DNA of 64,000 nt from Sporocytophaga myxococcoides (GCF_000775915.1 NZ_BBLT01000012.1:1-64000), one strand, 5' to 3'. Shown: positions 33,897-43,725, counted from the first letter of the stretch. Numbers and translations: made by a program. Notes: generated from the sequence alone by a model not told the origin.

Positions 33897-34739
33897 CTAA
33901 CAAGGCCCGTATCCCTTCTTATCAAAATCAGGCTTACGTTTCTCAAGAAAGGCATTACGTCCTTCTTTGGCTTCATCTGTCATGTAGGCTAAACGTGTCG
34001 CTTCTCCAGCGAATATCTGTTGACCCACCATGCCGTCATCTGTCAGGTTCATGGCAAACTTTAACATCTTTATAGAAGTCGGAGATTTTTCAAGAATCTC
34101 TTGTGCCCACTGATACGCAGTAGTCTCTAATTCAGCATGAGGGATTACAGCATTCACCATTCCCATATCAAAGGCTTCCTGAGCACTGTAGTTGCGTCCC
34201 AGGAAAAAGATTTCTCTGGCTTTCTTCTGTCCGACCATCTTAGCAAGGTATGCAGATCCGTAACCTCCATCAAAGCTTGTTACATCGGCATCTGTTTGTT
34301 TGAAGATCGCATGTTCCTTACTGGCCAAAGTAAGGTCACAAACAACGTGAAGACTATGTCCTCCACCCACTGCCCAACCAGGGACAACTGCGATTACCAC
34401 TTTCGGCATGAAACGAATAAGTCTTTGTACCTCAAGAATATTTAGCCTATGACGACCGTCTTCGCCTACATATCCTTTATCTCCTCTTACTTTCTGATCC
34501 CCACCACTGCAAAATGAGTATACACCATCTTTGGTAGATGGGCCTTCAGCAGACAATAGCACAACCCCTATAGAAGCATCTTCATAAGCATCATAGAAAG
34601 CATCATACAATTCTGAAGTTGTTTTAGGTCTGAAGGCATTTCTTACATTAGGTCTGTTAAAGGCAATACGCGCCACTCCACCGGATTTCTTGTAAGTAAT
34701 ATCTTCGTATTCTTTTGCTGTTTTCCAATCTATGTTCAT
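33897..34739 (-). CDS. menB: 1,4-dihydroxy-2-naphthoyl-CoA synthase
   Basis: A 280-residue crotonase-fold enzyme of menaquinone synthesis that closes the second ring of o-succinylbenzoyl-CoA. The family landmarks are NVRNAFRPKTTSELYDAF, the oxyanion loop FCSGGDQKVRG, VPGWAVGGGHSLHVVCDLTL and the region FDGGYGSAYLAKMVGQKKAR, which separates MenB from ordinary enoyl-CoA hydratases. The C-terminus FDKKGYGP is also typical. It is alone here, with other men genes outside the window. A 42-nt repeat array lies upstream of its start. Confidence 0.95.
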   Translation of the reverse strand: MNIDWKTAKEYEDITYKKSGGVARIAFNRPNVRNAFRPKTTSELYDAFYDAYEDASIGVVLLSAEGPSTKDGVYSFCSGGDQKVRGDKGYVGEDGRHRLNILEVQRLIRFMPKVVIAVVPGWAVGGGHSLHVVCDLTLASKEHAIFKQTDADVTSFDGGYGSAYLAKMVGQKKAREIFFLGRNYSAQEAFDMGMVNAVIPHAELETTAYQWAQEILEKSPTSIKMLKFAMNLTDDGMVGQQIFAGEATRLAYMTDEAKEGRNAFLEKRKPDFDKKGYGPC

Positions 34740-34825
34740 TAGTCTCTATATTTAGTAAGTGATGGGGTAAAAATAACGCTACTTTGGGAGATTTAGAAAT
34801 CTGCAAACAGAGCTGTTGATCATAT

Positions 34826-35100
34826 TTTCGAAGTAAAAGCTCAATCATCCGAGCATTAAAGTCATAATTCAAGGTAAAAGCTCAAATGCCGGAGCTTTAA
34901 GGTCATAATTTCGAGGTAAAAGCTCAAATGGCGGAGCTTTGAGGTCATAATTTTGGGGTAAAAACTCGAATATTGGAGCTTAGAAGTCAAAATTTCAGGG
35001 TAAAAGCTCGAATGTCGGAGCTCTGAGGTCAAAATTTTGGTGTAAAAACTCGAATATTGGAGCTCTGAGGTCAAAATTTCAGGGTAAAAGCTCGAATTAC
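34826..35100. repeat. 42-nt tandem repeat array (two alternating 21-nt monomers)
   Basis: The GTAAAA motif recurs at 34833, 34874, 34916, 34958, 35000, 35042 and 35084, a spacing of 41-42 bp. Each unit splits into two 21-nt halves, such as GGGTAAAAGCTCGAATGTCGG and AGCTCTGAGGTCAAAATTTCA read one after the other, with AGCTC...GAGCT forming a small stem. Because 42 is divisible by three, an open frame of 70 residues runs through it on the minus strand, made of 14-residue repeats. I treat that as a by-product. It fills the gap between menB and the alpha-2-macroglobulin terminator. Confidence 0.85.
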
Positions 35101-35122
35101 ATTCAAAAGATCCAGCTTAAAC

Positions 35123-35149
35123 AAAAAAATGGGAGGCCTCCCTCCCATT
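35123..35149 (-). terminator. Rho-independent terminator of the alpha-2-macroglobulin gene
   Basis: AATGGGAGG and CCTCCCATT form a 9-bp stem. On the minus strand it is followed by a T-run (A at 35123-35129 on the plus strand), 20 bp past the stop codon. Confidence 0.82.
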
Positions 35150-35169
35150 AAATTTCTGTTTTACAAAAA

Positions 35170-38100
35170 CTACTTTTCAATAGTAACCTTTACAGGCTCT
35201 TCCCAACTCTTAAATTCATTGGTATAATACAGGTAAGTACTTGCTGCTGGAGATTCATACGCTCCCGGGATCTCTGCCTTCAAATCGAGATGAATGGTCT
35301 TGACTTCTTTAGGAGCCATTTGTCTGAAATAGAGGCATACAAAATTGCCTCTGATTTCATAGAAGTCTACCTGTTTCTTCACCAGCAACTCTTTCAACTG
35401 CCAGGGCTGTGCCGACATTCCGGATGGAATTCCTACAATACTCATCGTCATGGGAAGTCCTTCTGTTGTTTTGTTGGAGATGACAGACGTAAGTCTGCTT
35501 GTCTCCCCGACACGTACATTTTTATTGATCAGTTTGACATCCAAATCAACTTTGCACTCTTTGCTTGAAGGAGGCAATGTAGTGCTGTAATTGATACCTA
35601 ATGTAAATGGTAGCGGCTCTTTCACACCAATATATTTCACTTTTATCTCATGGTTACCTTCCTTCAGATAAGATTCCAATCCATCAATACTGATCTCGCC
35701 ACAGTCTCCGGCTTTGTATTCTTTTGTTCCTATATTCTTTCCATCTATGTAAACTATAATGGTTCCGTCTTCAGAAGTTTTCTTTGCATGAATACTATAT
35801 GCAGTAAGCGCTTTCAAAGCAAGCACAGTTCCCTGGGTAGAAGCAAATCCTCCGTGCGCAGATCTTGCACTTACAATGTATTTCACACCATCCAGTATTA
35901 ACTTTTCTTTTTTCTTCCCTTCTTTCAACAAAGCCATTACTGCAAGAGAGGTTGTTTCCACAAATAATGATTGTCCGGTAGAACAAGTGATAGAGTGAAT
36001 TGAGCCAGGCCAGCTTCCATCCTTCAATTGCAATGCTTCCAACAGAGCTATAGCTCTTTCAGCTTTCTTAACTTCATTCAGGTTAAACATTGTATTGGCA
36101 GCTAAAGCAAGTTGGTATGCGTCTTTAGATTTCAATGCGATATCATATGCATGGTCCGCTTCTTTCATGATATCCTTATAACCTGCTTCAGATAAAGCAT
36201 ACACGATATAGGCATTGGTGATATCATCAGTAGCTCTTCCAAACTGATCCAGTGCCTGAGCACTTTTCTTAAACCCTCCTTTGCCATCTCTTCTGCTCAT
36301 CAACCAATTGGCTGTTCTGTCAATCATAACCTGATCCACTTTATTATACACCTGTTTCATATCATTAAACTGCATCAATCCATAAGCAGTAAGTGCTTCA
36401 TGAGCAGGTGTACTTCCAAACCACTCATATCCTTTTTCCTGTGTTTCGTAAGAAATAAGTTTGGCATATCCTTTCTCAAGGTTAGCTTCCAGATTTGCCG
36501 GCGCTTTCAATCTTTTAACACTTGCTTCAGAACCCTGATTCATTTCCATCAGATATCTTTTTATCAAAAGATTAGGATAGTTGCTTGTAGATGTTTGTTC
36601 AAAACATCCGTAAGGCTCTCTGATGATGGATTCAATTCCTTTGAGCAAGTCTGTCATCAAGGATGGATAAGCAACCAGCTGTGCTTTCATTGATCCAGGA
36701 ATCATGTGCTTCACTGCCACATTAAATTCTTTCTCTGTTTCTTTTCCCGATAAAGAGATGGTCATTGGAAAACCTTTAGAATGAACATTGATTTCCTGCT
36801 CGAAAGCATCTTTAAATCCATTGCCAGCAAAGGCTATGATGAGTTTATCTTTCCCTGTATTAGAAAGTACTTCAAACTCCAGTTCTATCGTCTTTGCTGT
36901 ATTGGCAGCAATAGTAACATCTGAGTTAAGTCCGGTATTTAATTTTAAGTTTGAAGGCACCTCTACCTTTAATAAACCTTTAAGATTTGCCATGGTATTA
37001 TTCTTCAGAGTCACAGGAATATTTACCTTATCACCACTTATCAGATCTGCAGGGCATTTGGTAGTCATGCTGAATGGCATTTGGGTGTAATATAGCTGCT
37101 CACCTCTACCTGATGTACCATCATCAGAAATTCCTTCCAGTGTAATTCTATAAGAACTTACCTCATCACTGTTGAAGAATTCTACTGTTGCTTTACCATT
37201 TCTGTCTGTTTCTACCATTCCGTTCCAGTAGATGGTACTTCTGAAGTCCGTTCTTATTTCCGGTATTGACTGGTTTTGATAAACAACAGCGGGAAATTGT
37301 CTTGCTCTGTAATACTTCGCTACCAAAGGCAGTGGCTGAGGCATTGCTCTTTTCTTCATTGCATCAAAATTTCCATTATTAAAAATATCTTCTGCAAATT
37401 CAACAGCCACCTCTTGTATCTCATTCAATGCGCCCTCCAAAATTTCCTCCTGAATAGCATTTCCAACTAAATCCATATCTGCCATTACTACCTTCTCCTC
37501 CATTTGCATTTCTTCTGCCCTAACAATTTCTTTCTCCACGAAATCATCTGCTACACCCTTTACTCTTCTCGGACGCTCAGCCTTCCGTATCTCTAAATTA
37601 CCTGCTGCGGCTGGTACTTGATTATAATAAAGCTGACGACCATTATAAAGATGACAGCGAATTTGATCACTATACTGGCTTACCTGCATTACAAATGGTG
37701 CATAGTTATTGGCGTTAACCTTCAGAGTAACTATTTCACTCAAATCAACAAAAGGAAGTATAAACCTTCCGCTGCTATCTGAAGTTGTACGGATCGATTT
37801 CCCTTGTATTTCAATAGTAGCATTGGCCAATGCTGTTCCGGTATAGGCATCAACAATGTTTCCTGCAAGTATTGCTTTTTCAGCCTGGAAATTTATCTCA
37901 GGAAGTTCGTTGCTTACAATTTGTTTCCAGGTAAATCTTCTGTAACCAGAAGTAAGCATCAGATAGTCCAGGGCCTGCTCTGACTTCGCTTCCTTATTGT
38001 TAAAGTAAAATGCAGGTTCTTCTACTTTGCCTTTGATGTCTGCTTCAAGGAATAATCTTGAAAGCAAATTACCTGAACAATCATCAGCAAAAGAAAGTAA

Positions 38101-39558
38101 TTTTTCATCTACCACAGAGACAGAAAAGTTGCCCGGCATAGCGATTCCTCTTTCATCTGTCACTTTAACATTCAACTTAACCTTTTCTCGTGGAAGGTAT
38201 TTTTCTTTATCGGTTGTAAGAGAAATTTTCAGTTGCTTGTCTCTGTTCACAAATGCCAGTCTCTCTGCTCTTTCAAATCCCTTACTATCAAACAAAGTAA
38301 AACGAATGACTCCCATCGGAAAATCATTTGTAGCAACAGGCAGCTTGCAAACAGCAGCACCGTTGGATTTCCCATTGTACACTACTTTATCCCGGATAGT
38401 ACCGATAACTGTCAACACCTCCTTCTCAGTAGATGATAATTCCAGAGTGATCCTATCCTTTATATTTTCAGATATACTTAAAGCATATCCCCTGTGTGCA
38501 GCTTCAGGCAACTGATAAGTTGTTTTGATCCCTGAAGGTTTAGTAATATGCGCTGTGTAAACTTCCCCTTCTTCAGGCTTCAGATAAAAGGCTCCCATGC
38601 CCTGATGAAAGCTGCTGAAGGATGCAATCTTTCTTCCTTTAGTATCAATTACATACCCTTCCACATCAGCAGGCTTCTGAAAACTATTAAGCCCTTTGAA
38701 TGCAATTTTTGAATTGAACCCTGTAAGCATGTCTCCTCCCTCAGGATAGAAACTAAGGTCGATCGTATTTAACTCAATCGGAATGGATCTGGAAATAGAT
38801 TCTGTTTTACCCTCGTGTTCCAGAAGGATATTCAGCAATCCATCATTGCTGGTGAGGTCTTTCGGCAGCCTGAAAGAAAGAGTTAGTACACCTTCTTCAT
38901 CTGTCCTGCCTTTGGCTTCTAAAAAATTTTTACCGTCGATCTGCACAACGTACTTCAAATCTTTCAGTGCCACAGGAGTATTGTTTAAAGATTTTATTTC
39001 CGCTGTAACACTCACAAGGTCTCCGGGGCCAAATGCTTTTTTATCATAGTCGAGTTTTAAAAGCACAGATGGAAGGATTACATTCTGCACCGTGAGCTCC
39101 TTTTCAAACAACAAAGCCTCTGTTTCATTCTTTTGCCAGTTTGTATAGGCCTTTATTTTATAAATGCCACCTGCTGCATTTTCTCCTAATTGAAAGTCTC
39201 CCAGCACACTACCGTTTTTGCAGATAAGCTCCAGATGCTTTTCTATACTACCTTTAGGATTGATCAATTCTACATGTAAAATATCACTGACATTGCTGGC
39301 AGTCATATCAGCGCCTCTTCGAACATATCCTTTAAACCAGATACTTTCTCCCGGTTTATAGAAAGGCTTATCAATATGTAAATACACTCTTTCTTCCGGA
39401 TGACTGGAGTTAAAAGTTTCTATCCTTTGCATTAAACGCTCCATCCATCCGTTAAAATTAAGAGGCTTGTTTAATGAAGATCCAATGGCATAACCAGTAA
39501 AACCTAATCCGGCAATAAGGCTGAATAGCGGTATTAATTTTAGATACTTTGGGTTCAT
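35170..39558 (-). CDS. Bacterial alpha-2-macroglobulin with thioester motif
   Basis: A 1462-residue envelope protein. An N-terminal hydrophobic stretch (about 8-28) serves as signal or anchor. Macroglobulin domains follow, starting with ERVYLHIDKPFYKPGESIWFKGYV. A TonB/carboxypeptidase-regulatory-like insert lies near 560-640. The A2M domain is near 760-870. The thioester motif PYGCFEQ has Cys985 and Gln988 in the positions needed for the reactive bond, and alpha-helical toroid repeats (ALTAYGLMQF, YIVYALSEAGYKD) follow. Such proteins trap attacking proteases. No penicillin-binding protein 1C partner is adjacent. It is divergent from an ECF sigma factor across a 900-bp repeat-filled region, so regulation by it is possible but unproven. 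Confidence 0.9.
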   Translation of the reverse strand: MNPKYLKLIPLFSLIAGLGFTGYAIGSSLNKPLNFNGWMERLMQRIETFNSSHPEERVYLHIDKPFYKPGESIWFKGYVRRGADMTASNVSDILHVELINPKGSIEKHLELICKNGSVLGDFQLGENAAGGIYKIKAYTNWQKNETEALLFEKELTVQNVILPSVLLKLDYDKKAFGPGDLVSVTAEIKSLNNTPVALKDLKYVVQIDGKNFLEAKGRTDEEGVLTLSFRLPKDLTSNDGLLNILLEHEGKTESISRSIPIELNTIDLSFYPEGGDMLTGFNSKIAFKGLNSFQKPADVEGYVIDTKGRKIASFSSFHQGMGAFYLKPEEGEVYTAHITKPSGIKTTYQLPEAAHRGYALSISENIKDRITLELSSTEKEVLTVIGTIRDKVVYNGKSNGAAVCKLPVATNDFPMGVIRFTLFDSKGFERAERLAFVNRDKQLKISLTTDKEKYLPREKVKLNVKVTDERGIAMPGNFSVSVVDEKLLSFADDCSGNLLSRLFLEADIKGKVEEPAFYFNNKEAKSEQALDYLMLTSGYRRFTWKQIVSNELPEINFQAEKAILAGNIVDAYTGTALANATIEIQGKSIRTTSDSSGRFILPFVDLSEIVTLKVNANNYAPFVMQVSQYSDQIRCHLYNGRQLYYNQVPAAAGNLEIRKAERPRRVKGVADDFVEKEIVRAEEMQMEEKVVMADMDLVGNAIQEEILEGALNEIQEVAVEFAEDIFNNGNFDAMKKRAMPQPLPLVAKYYRARQFPAVVYQNQSIPEIRTDFRSTIYWNGMVETDRNGKATVEFFNSDEVSSYRITLEGISDDGTSGRGEQLYYTQMPFSMTTKCPADLISGDKVNIPVTLKNNTMANLKGLLKVEVPSNLKLNTGLNSDVTIAANTAKTIELEFEVLSNTGKDKLIIAFAGNGFKDAFEQEINVHSKGFPMTISLSGKETEKEFNVAVKHMIPGSMKAQLVAYPSLMTDLLKGIESIIREPYGCFEQTSTSNYPNLLIKRYLMEMNQGSEASVKRLKAPANLEANLEKGYAKLISYETQEKGYEWFGSTPAHEALTAYGLMQFNDMKQVYNKVDQVMIDRTANWLMSRRDGKGGFKKSAQALDQFGRATDDITNAYIVYALSEAGYKDIMKEADHAYDIALKSKDAYQLALAANTMFNLNEVKKAERAIALLEALQLKDGSWPGSIHSITCSTGQSLFVETTSLAVMALLKEGKKKEKLILDGVKYIVSARSAHGGFASTQGTVLALKALTAYSIHAKKTSEDGTIIVYIDGKNIGTKEYKAGDCGEISIDGLESYLKEGNHEIKVKYIGVKEPLPFTLGINYSTTLPPSSKECKVDLDVKLINKNVRVGETSRLTSVISNKTTEGLPMTMSIVGIPSGMSAQPWQLKELLVKKQVDFYEIRGNFVCLYFRQMAPKEVKTIHLDLKAEIPGAYESPAASTYLYYTNEFKSWEEPVKVTIEK

Positions 39559-39712
39559 AGAGTTTATCCTTAAAAGTTAAATTTCTCTATAGATGCAGAG
39601 GCTGGAAAAATTCCATAAACGTGAAGCAAAAATTTTTAAAATAATTAACATACTGAATTTAAAGGAAATAAACTTTATGGAATCAAAACGTAATAAGCTA
39701 AAGACCATTAAA

Positions 39713-40282
39713 TATTAAAGTCCTCTTTCTGAAGAGGGGCAGCTTAACAAAATAAAGATCCTTTAAGTTGAGCATGGCCGAGGGACAGGCAAGATTTCTA
39801 TTAATACGGTAAAATCAAGGCTAAGAAAAGTCATGACCTCGAAGAGGTCACATGTTTATAGATAAGAGCAGACAAATAACATACGACCCTGTAGGGGTCG
39901 CACCAAGGCAATGACGAACTATCTATAAATATTCAATCCCTTCAGGATTGTGAAATTGTCAGAATCAGGATTTACAAGATTTTAGAAAAATGAAACATAG
40001 ACATTAAAGCCTCTCTCTTTTAAGAGAATTTCAGCTTAACAAAATAAAGATTCTTTAAGTTCAGCATGGTCGAGGGACAGGCAAGATTTCTATTAATACG
40101 GTAAAGTCATAAAGTCTAAGAAAAGTCATGACCTCAAAGAGGTCACATGTTTATAGATAAGAGCAGACAAATAACATACGACCCTGTAGGGGTCGCACCA
40201 AGGCAATGACGAACTATCTATAAATATTCAATCCCTTCAGGATTGTGAAATTGTCAGAATCAGGATTTACAAGATTTTAGAA
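39713..40282. repeat. Tandem duplication of a ~280-bp hairpin-rich segment
   Basis: Copy 1 (about 39713-39987) and copy 2 (about 40002-40282) are nearly identical over most of their length. Each contains the same series of short palindromes: GACCTCGAAGAGGTC, CGACCCTGTAGGGGTCG and CAATCCCTTCAGGATTG. These are joined by ATGTTTATAGATA-like tails that occur in both orientations. No reading frame is conserved. The array fills most of the 900-bp gap between two divergent genes. Confidence 0.85.
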
Positions 40283-40459
40283 TTAACAGGATCTTGATTA
40301 TCTCAATGCCTGGACTTCCCAGACCACATAAAGTAAAAATTATTAAGTTGACCATGTCTTTAAGGAGAAGGATTTAGAGTGAGGTCGTTAACCAATTCAG
40401 AAAGACAACTTTAAAACCCAAAACTTGGTATTTGAAAATTTATAAAGTTATTTTGTTAC

Positions 40460-41032
40460 ATGCGTATCGGTGATAAAGAAATGCGTTCAGAGCTAAACGA
40501 TCAGGAATTGCTCCTTTTATATAAGGAGTCAACTGATATGTCTCTGGCTGCTGCTTTATTCAGCCGGTATACCCACCTGGTGTTTGGTCTGTGTATGAAG
40601 TACCTCAAGGATGAGGAAGACAGCAGAGATGCCGTCATGACCATTTTTGAGAAACTTATAGAAGACCTTAAAAAGCACGAAATAAGCAACTTCAAGTCTT
40701 GGCTGTATTCAGTTTCAAAAAATCATTGTTTGATGGTTTTAAGAAAAAAAACCTCAGAAAATGAAAAAATTCCTGATCTGATTATGAAAAACGAGTACGT
40801 TTTGCATCTATCATCAGAAGAGGATAAAGAACTAAACCTTTTGAAACTGGATAACTGTATGGAAAAACTGGTGGAACAACAGCGCAAATGCATTGACTTG
40901 TTTTTCCTGCAGGAGAAATGTTATAGAGAGATTGAAGCGAGCACTGGCTATTCCTCTAACGAGGTCAAAAGCTTTATTCAGAATGGAAAACGCAATCTGA
41001 AGAATTGCATGGAAAGGAGTACAGATGACTGA
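40460..41032 (+). CDS. ECF-type RNA polymerase sigma factor
   Basis: A 190-residue sigma-70 family protein. Region 2 spans about 15-95 (FSRYTHLVFGLCMKYLKDEEDSRDAVMTIFEKL, then FKSWLYSVSKNHCLMVLRKK). Region 4 spans about 130-185, with the helix-turn-helix CYREIEASTGYSSNEVKSFI. No region 1 or 3 is present, as expected for an ECF factor. It overlaps the following zinc-finger anti-sigma gene by 8 bp, the usual pairing. The signal it answers is unknown. It is divergent from the alpha-2-macroglobulin gene. Confidence 0.9.
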   Translation: MRIGDKEMRSELNDQELLLLYKESTDMSLAAALFSRYTHLVFGLCMKYLKDEEDSRDAVMTIFEKLIEDLKKHEISNFKSWLYSVSKNHCLMVLRKKTSENEKIPDLIMKNEYVLHLSSEEDKELNLLKLDNCMEKLVEQQRKCIDLFFLQEKCYREIEASTGYSSNEVKSFIQNGKRNLKNCMERSTDD

Positions 41033-42233
41033 TCCAACCAAAATATTTCCTAAAGAAGATAAATGCCTCCCATTGGAGGTTATGATGGACTACCTGCATG
41101 ATCGTCTTTCCAATAAAGAAAGAAACCATGTAGAAAGGCATACGCTTCATTGTGAATTTTGTAGTGAAGCTATGGAAGGCTTGGCAATGAGCAAAGAGGA
41201 CCCTATAAAAGATATTATTGCTTCTATCAATGAAGTCAATCATCTGGAGTCACAGATTCTGTTAAGTGCGAGCTTAGAGGAGCCAGTAAGTGAAATCGGC
41301 ATGGATGAAGATGTTGACTTCAGCAAGAAAGAAGTGATGATGGAGGAAGCAGTCTTTTCTATGACTCCGGCTGCTGCTGCTGCACCTATGCGTCGCAAAG
41401 AAATATCCATTGAGGCAGAAGCTAAGCCTTTTGTATTAAAAGATAATCAGACGAAGTTTAACTGGACAAAGATAGCTGCAGCAATTACAGGATTCCTGTT
41501 GCTTGGAGGAAGTTTGTTCGTTATACTAAAGAAGAACTGGACGAAGGACCAGCCTGTTGCTTCCGTCAAAAAATCTGAAACAAATTCTGAAGATGACAAT
41601 GCTTTTATAAATGCTGATAGCACCATCGCTATAGTACCTCTGCAAAAAGAACCTCTGCAAAGAAATCAAACCTACTCAGATGGTGTTCTGATCCCTGAAA
41701 AATCTGAGAATGAAAAAGCAGAAGAGGTTCAACAAGAAGCAAGAGTAAGCGAAATACAGGAGCATTTGGTAATCACAGAGCAAGCTAAAGAACTTTCTGC
41801 CCCGGCGACACAAGAGGAAAATCAATTATCTAAAGAAGTAGACAACAACTTTGCTTACAAATCAGAAACTACTGAAGAGATTACACTGAAAACCAGCAAA
41901 TCAAGGAAGGTAGAAGCGAAAAAGAAAGCAGCTATCCCGGCAGCAGCAGATGTTGCAAGGAAAGATTCTGCTTTAAAAGCAAACGGTAACAGCATACAAT
42001 CTACCAGCTTTGCTATTGGACTGAACTTATACAACAAAGGTGAATACAAGAAAGCCATTGTACAATTACTGAATGCAAAGAAGACAGATCCTGACTATGA
42101 AGTAGCACTTTGGTTTCTTGCAAAGAGCTATGAAGCTCTTGATGAGACAGAGAAATCTGAGGAAGTATATCATGAGCTTATTAAAATAAATGGAGAATTT
42201 AAAGAGAGGGCGGAGGAAGAGTTGAGGAAGTAG
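41025..42233 (+). CDS. Anti-sigma factor-like protein with zinc finger, membrane helix and TPR domain
   Basis: A 402-residue protein. Residues about 15-52 form a zf-HC2-like anti-sigma module, with HxxxC-type ligands in RHTLHCEFCSEAM. A single membrane helix lies at about 146-165 (IAAAITGFLLLGGSLFVIL). A low-complexity, Glu/Lys-rich region follows. Residues about 325-400 carry TPR-like helices (ALWFLAKSYEALDETEKSEEVYHELI). It probably holds the sigma factor at the membrane, with the periplasmic TPR part sensing a partner. Its start overlaps the sigma gene by 8 bp. Confidence 0.82.
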   Translation: MTDPTKIFPKEDKCLPLEVMMDYLHDRLSNKERNHVERHTLHCEFCSEAMEGLAMSKEDPIKDIIASINEVNHLESQILLSASLEEPVSEIGMDEDVDFSKKEVMMEEAVFSMTPAAAAAPMRRKEISIEAEAKPFVLKDNQTKFNWTKIAAAITGFLLLGGSLFVILKKNWTKDQPVASVKKSETNSEDDNAFINADSTIAIVPLQKEPLQRNQTYSDGVLIPEKSENEKAEEVQQEARVSEIQEHLVITEQAKELSAPATQEENQLSKEVDNNFAYKSETTEEITLKTSKSRKVEAKKKAAIPAAADVARKDSALKANGNSIQSTSFAIGLNLYNKGEYKKAIVQLLNAKKTDPDYEVALWFLAKSYEALDETEKSEEVYHELIKINGEFKERAEEELRK

Positions 42234-42265
42234 GAAGGATATTCCAAAATGAAAGAACAGAATCT

Positions 42266-42658
42266 ATGAATATCAAAATTGCAGTTAACATCTTATTAGG
42301 ATTGCTTGCAACAGTAATACTCTTTCACTTGACTATAATGTTCAAGGTTATTCCTTATGACATTGCCTGGGGAGGACGACTGAAAAGTGATTCTGAGATG
42401 TACGTATTTGAAACTATTTCAATCCTCGTTAATTTATTTCTGGGACTTGTTATACTTATAAAAGGAGACTATATAAGAACTTCATTCAATAAGAAGGTAA
42501 TTGACATAATACTGTGGGCTTTCATTGTTAATTTTATTCTGAATACGATTGGCAATCTATTCGCAAAAACAATTCTTGAGAAATCATTTGCCGTATTGAC
42601 CCTTGGTTCTGCAATACTTATCTGGACAATTTTGAGAAAGAAAAAGTTAAACCAATAG
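42266..42658 (+). CDS. Small four-helix membrane protein of unknown function
   Basis: A 130-residue hydrophobic protein with predicted membrane helices at about 7-27, 49-68, 80-100 and 108-124, ending in a basic tail RKKKLNQ. No motif points to a function. It lies 32 bp after the anti-sigma gene and may be the third gene of that operon. Confidence 0.65.
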   Translation: MNIKIAVNILLGLLATVILFHLTIMFKVIPYDIAWGGRLKSDSEMYVFETISILVNLFLGLVILIKGDYIRTSFNKKVIDIILWAFIVNFILNTIGNLFAKTILEKSFAVLTLGSAILIWTILRKKKLNQ

Positions 42659-42847
42659 GTCTTTTTTATCAAAGATAACTTTAGCATGGCGGATTGAACC
42701 AGTAGGATTTTCCATTACATGCTTTGGGGAAAGATGAATGTCAGGTATTTTGTAATGATCTCTTCAGATTGATGCGGTTAAACAATTTGCGCTTCATGCT
42801 TTAGGTTGGGTACTGCTTCAAATAGTCATAAAATAAATGGAAAAACT

Positions 42848-43654
42848 ATGAAAAAAGATAAAATTACTTTAAAGTTCACATTACTAGTTATTCTAATAAT
42901 ACTTTTAAATTTTCAATCTAAAGCGACATCTACATTAGATAGTCTCAAGGCTGAAATAAATAAAGACCTAAAATGGTTTAACAACACTCGTGACCACGAA
43001 CTTGTTGACAGTATTATTATGGATGATTTGGAGGAAAGACTAAAAAAAAACCTTCTTAAATTATTAACCTTTAAGGAGATGGCTAACCTTAATTTGAAGG
43101 AATTTCCCAATCTTAAATTAGATGCCTCTACAAATGACAGCTTAAAAATTCGTTTCTATTCTTTCGGTTATTTATCCGGTGCAACAGGCTATGAATATAA
43201 GACTACTATTATTCAATGGCAAAATAAAAACGGAAAGCTATTTTCATACGCCATATCTTCTAAAATAGGTGGGACAATTGGTCAAATTTCCAAATTAAAA
43301 CCTAATTTATATTTACTGAGAGCACAAGACTCGTCCACTACAAACCTATATGTTATACAATTTAAAGGCGACTTCTTAATTTTGAATTATCCAGCATTTA
43401 TTCGCAGTCCTAATATTAAATTAGATCATATGGATATAACTTTTAATCCTAAAACACAGACATTATTAATTGCTAGTTACCCAGAAGTTGGATTAAATAC
43501 TTACGATCTTCTTCAGTCTATGAGGTACCATTCAGAAACCAATCCTTCATATAAAAAAATAATAACCATGTTTGAAAATTTTTTTAACAATTGTAAAGAT
43601 GAATATAATTGTTCCCTTAGATTAAAATTTACCGGACTGAAATTTATTGAATGA
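42848..43654 (+). CDS. Exported protein of unknown function
   Basis: A 268-residue protein from the ATG at 42848. An in-frame TTG at 42806 would add 14 residues ahead of the signal peptide and is not favoured. The N-terminus (KKDKITLKFTLLVILIILLNFQSKA) is a clear signal sequence. The mature part is mixed helix and strand without recognisable motifs. The gene is more AT-rich than the ECF operon before it. About 50 bp after its stop lies a stretch identical to one attC arm of the array at the left of the window, so it may be an old cassette. Confidence 0.6.
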   Translation: MKKDKITLKFTLLVILIILLNFQSKATSTLDSLKAEINKDLKWFNNTRDHELVDSIIMDDLEERLKKNLLKLLTFKEMANLNLKEFPNLKLDASTNDSLKIRFYSFGYLSGATGYEYKTTIIQWQNKNGKLFSYAISSKIGGTIGQISKLKPNLYLLRAQDSSTTNLYVIQFKGDFLILNYPAFIRSPNIKLDHMDITFNPKTQTLLIASYPEVGLNTYDLLQSMRYHSETNPSYKKIITMFENFFNNCKDEYNCSLRLKFTGLKFIE

Positions 43655-43706
43655 CTTTGCCAAAAGTTCTCAATAATAATTTAAAGACAAATTAGCACGA
43701 GTTTAC

Positions 43707-43725
43707 AACATTGTATATAAAATAT
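43707..43725 (+). repeat. Possible attC-arm relic
   Basis: AACATTGTATATAAAATAT is identical over 19 bp to the left arm of attC-like site 2 (1956-1974). It is AT-rich, so chance is not excluded. No right arm was found. The surrounding 43655-44004 holds only remnants, including a short frame at about 43793-43870 ending RDWQKFAIN that looks like the tail of a lost gene. Confidence 0.3.

Noticed and set aside
34862..35074. A 70-residue repetitive protein on the minus strand (14-residue repeats)
   Set aside because: It exists only because the 42-bp period is a multiple of three. It has no start signal, and outer copies of the array break the frame.
34826..35100. CRISPR array
   Set aside because: The repeats are contiguous with no unique spacers, and no cas genes are near. 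The unit is a pure 42-bp tandem repeat.
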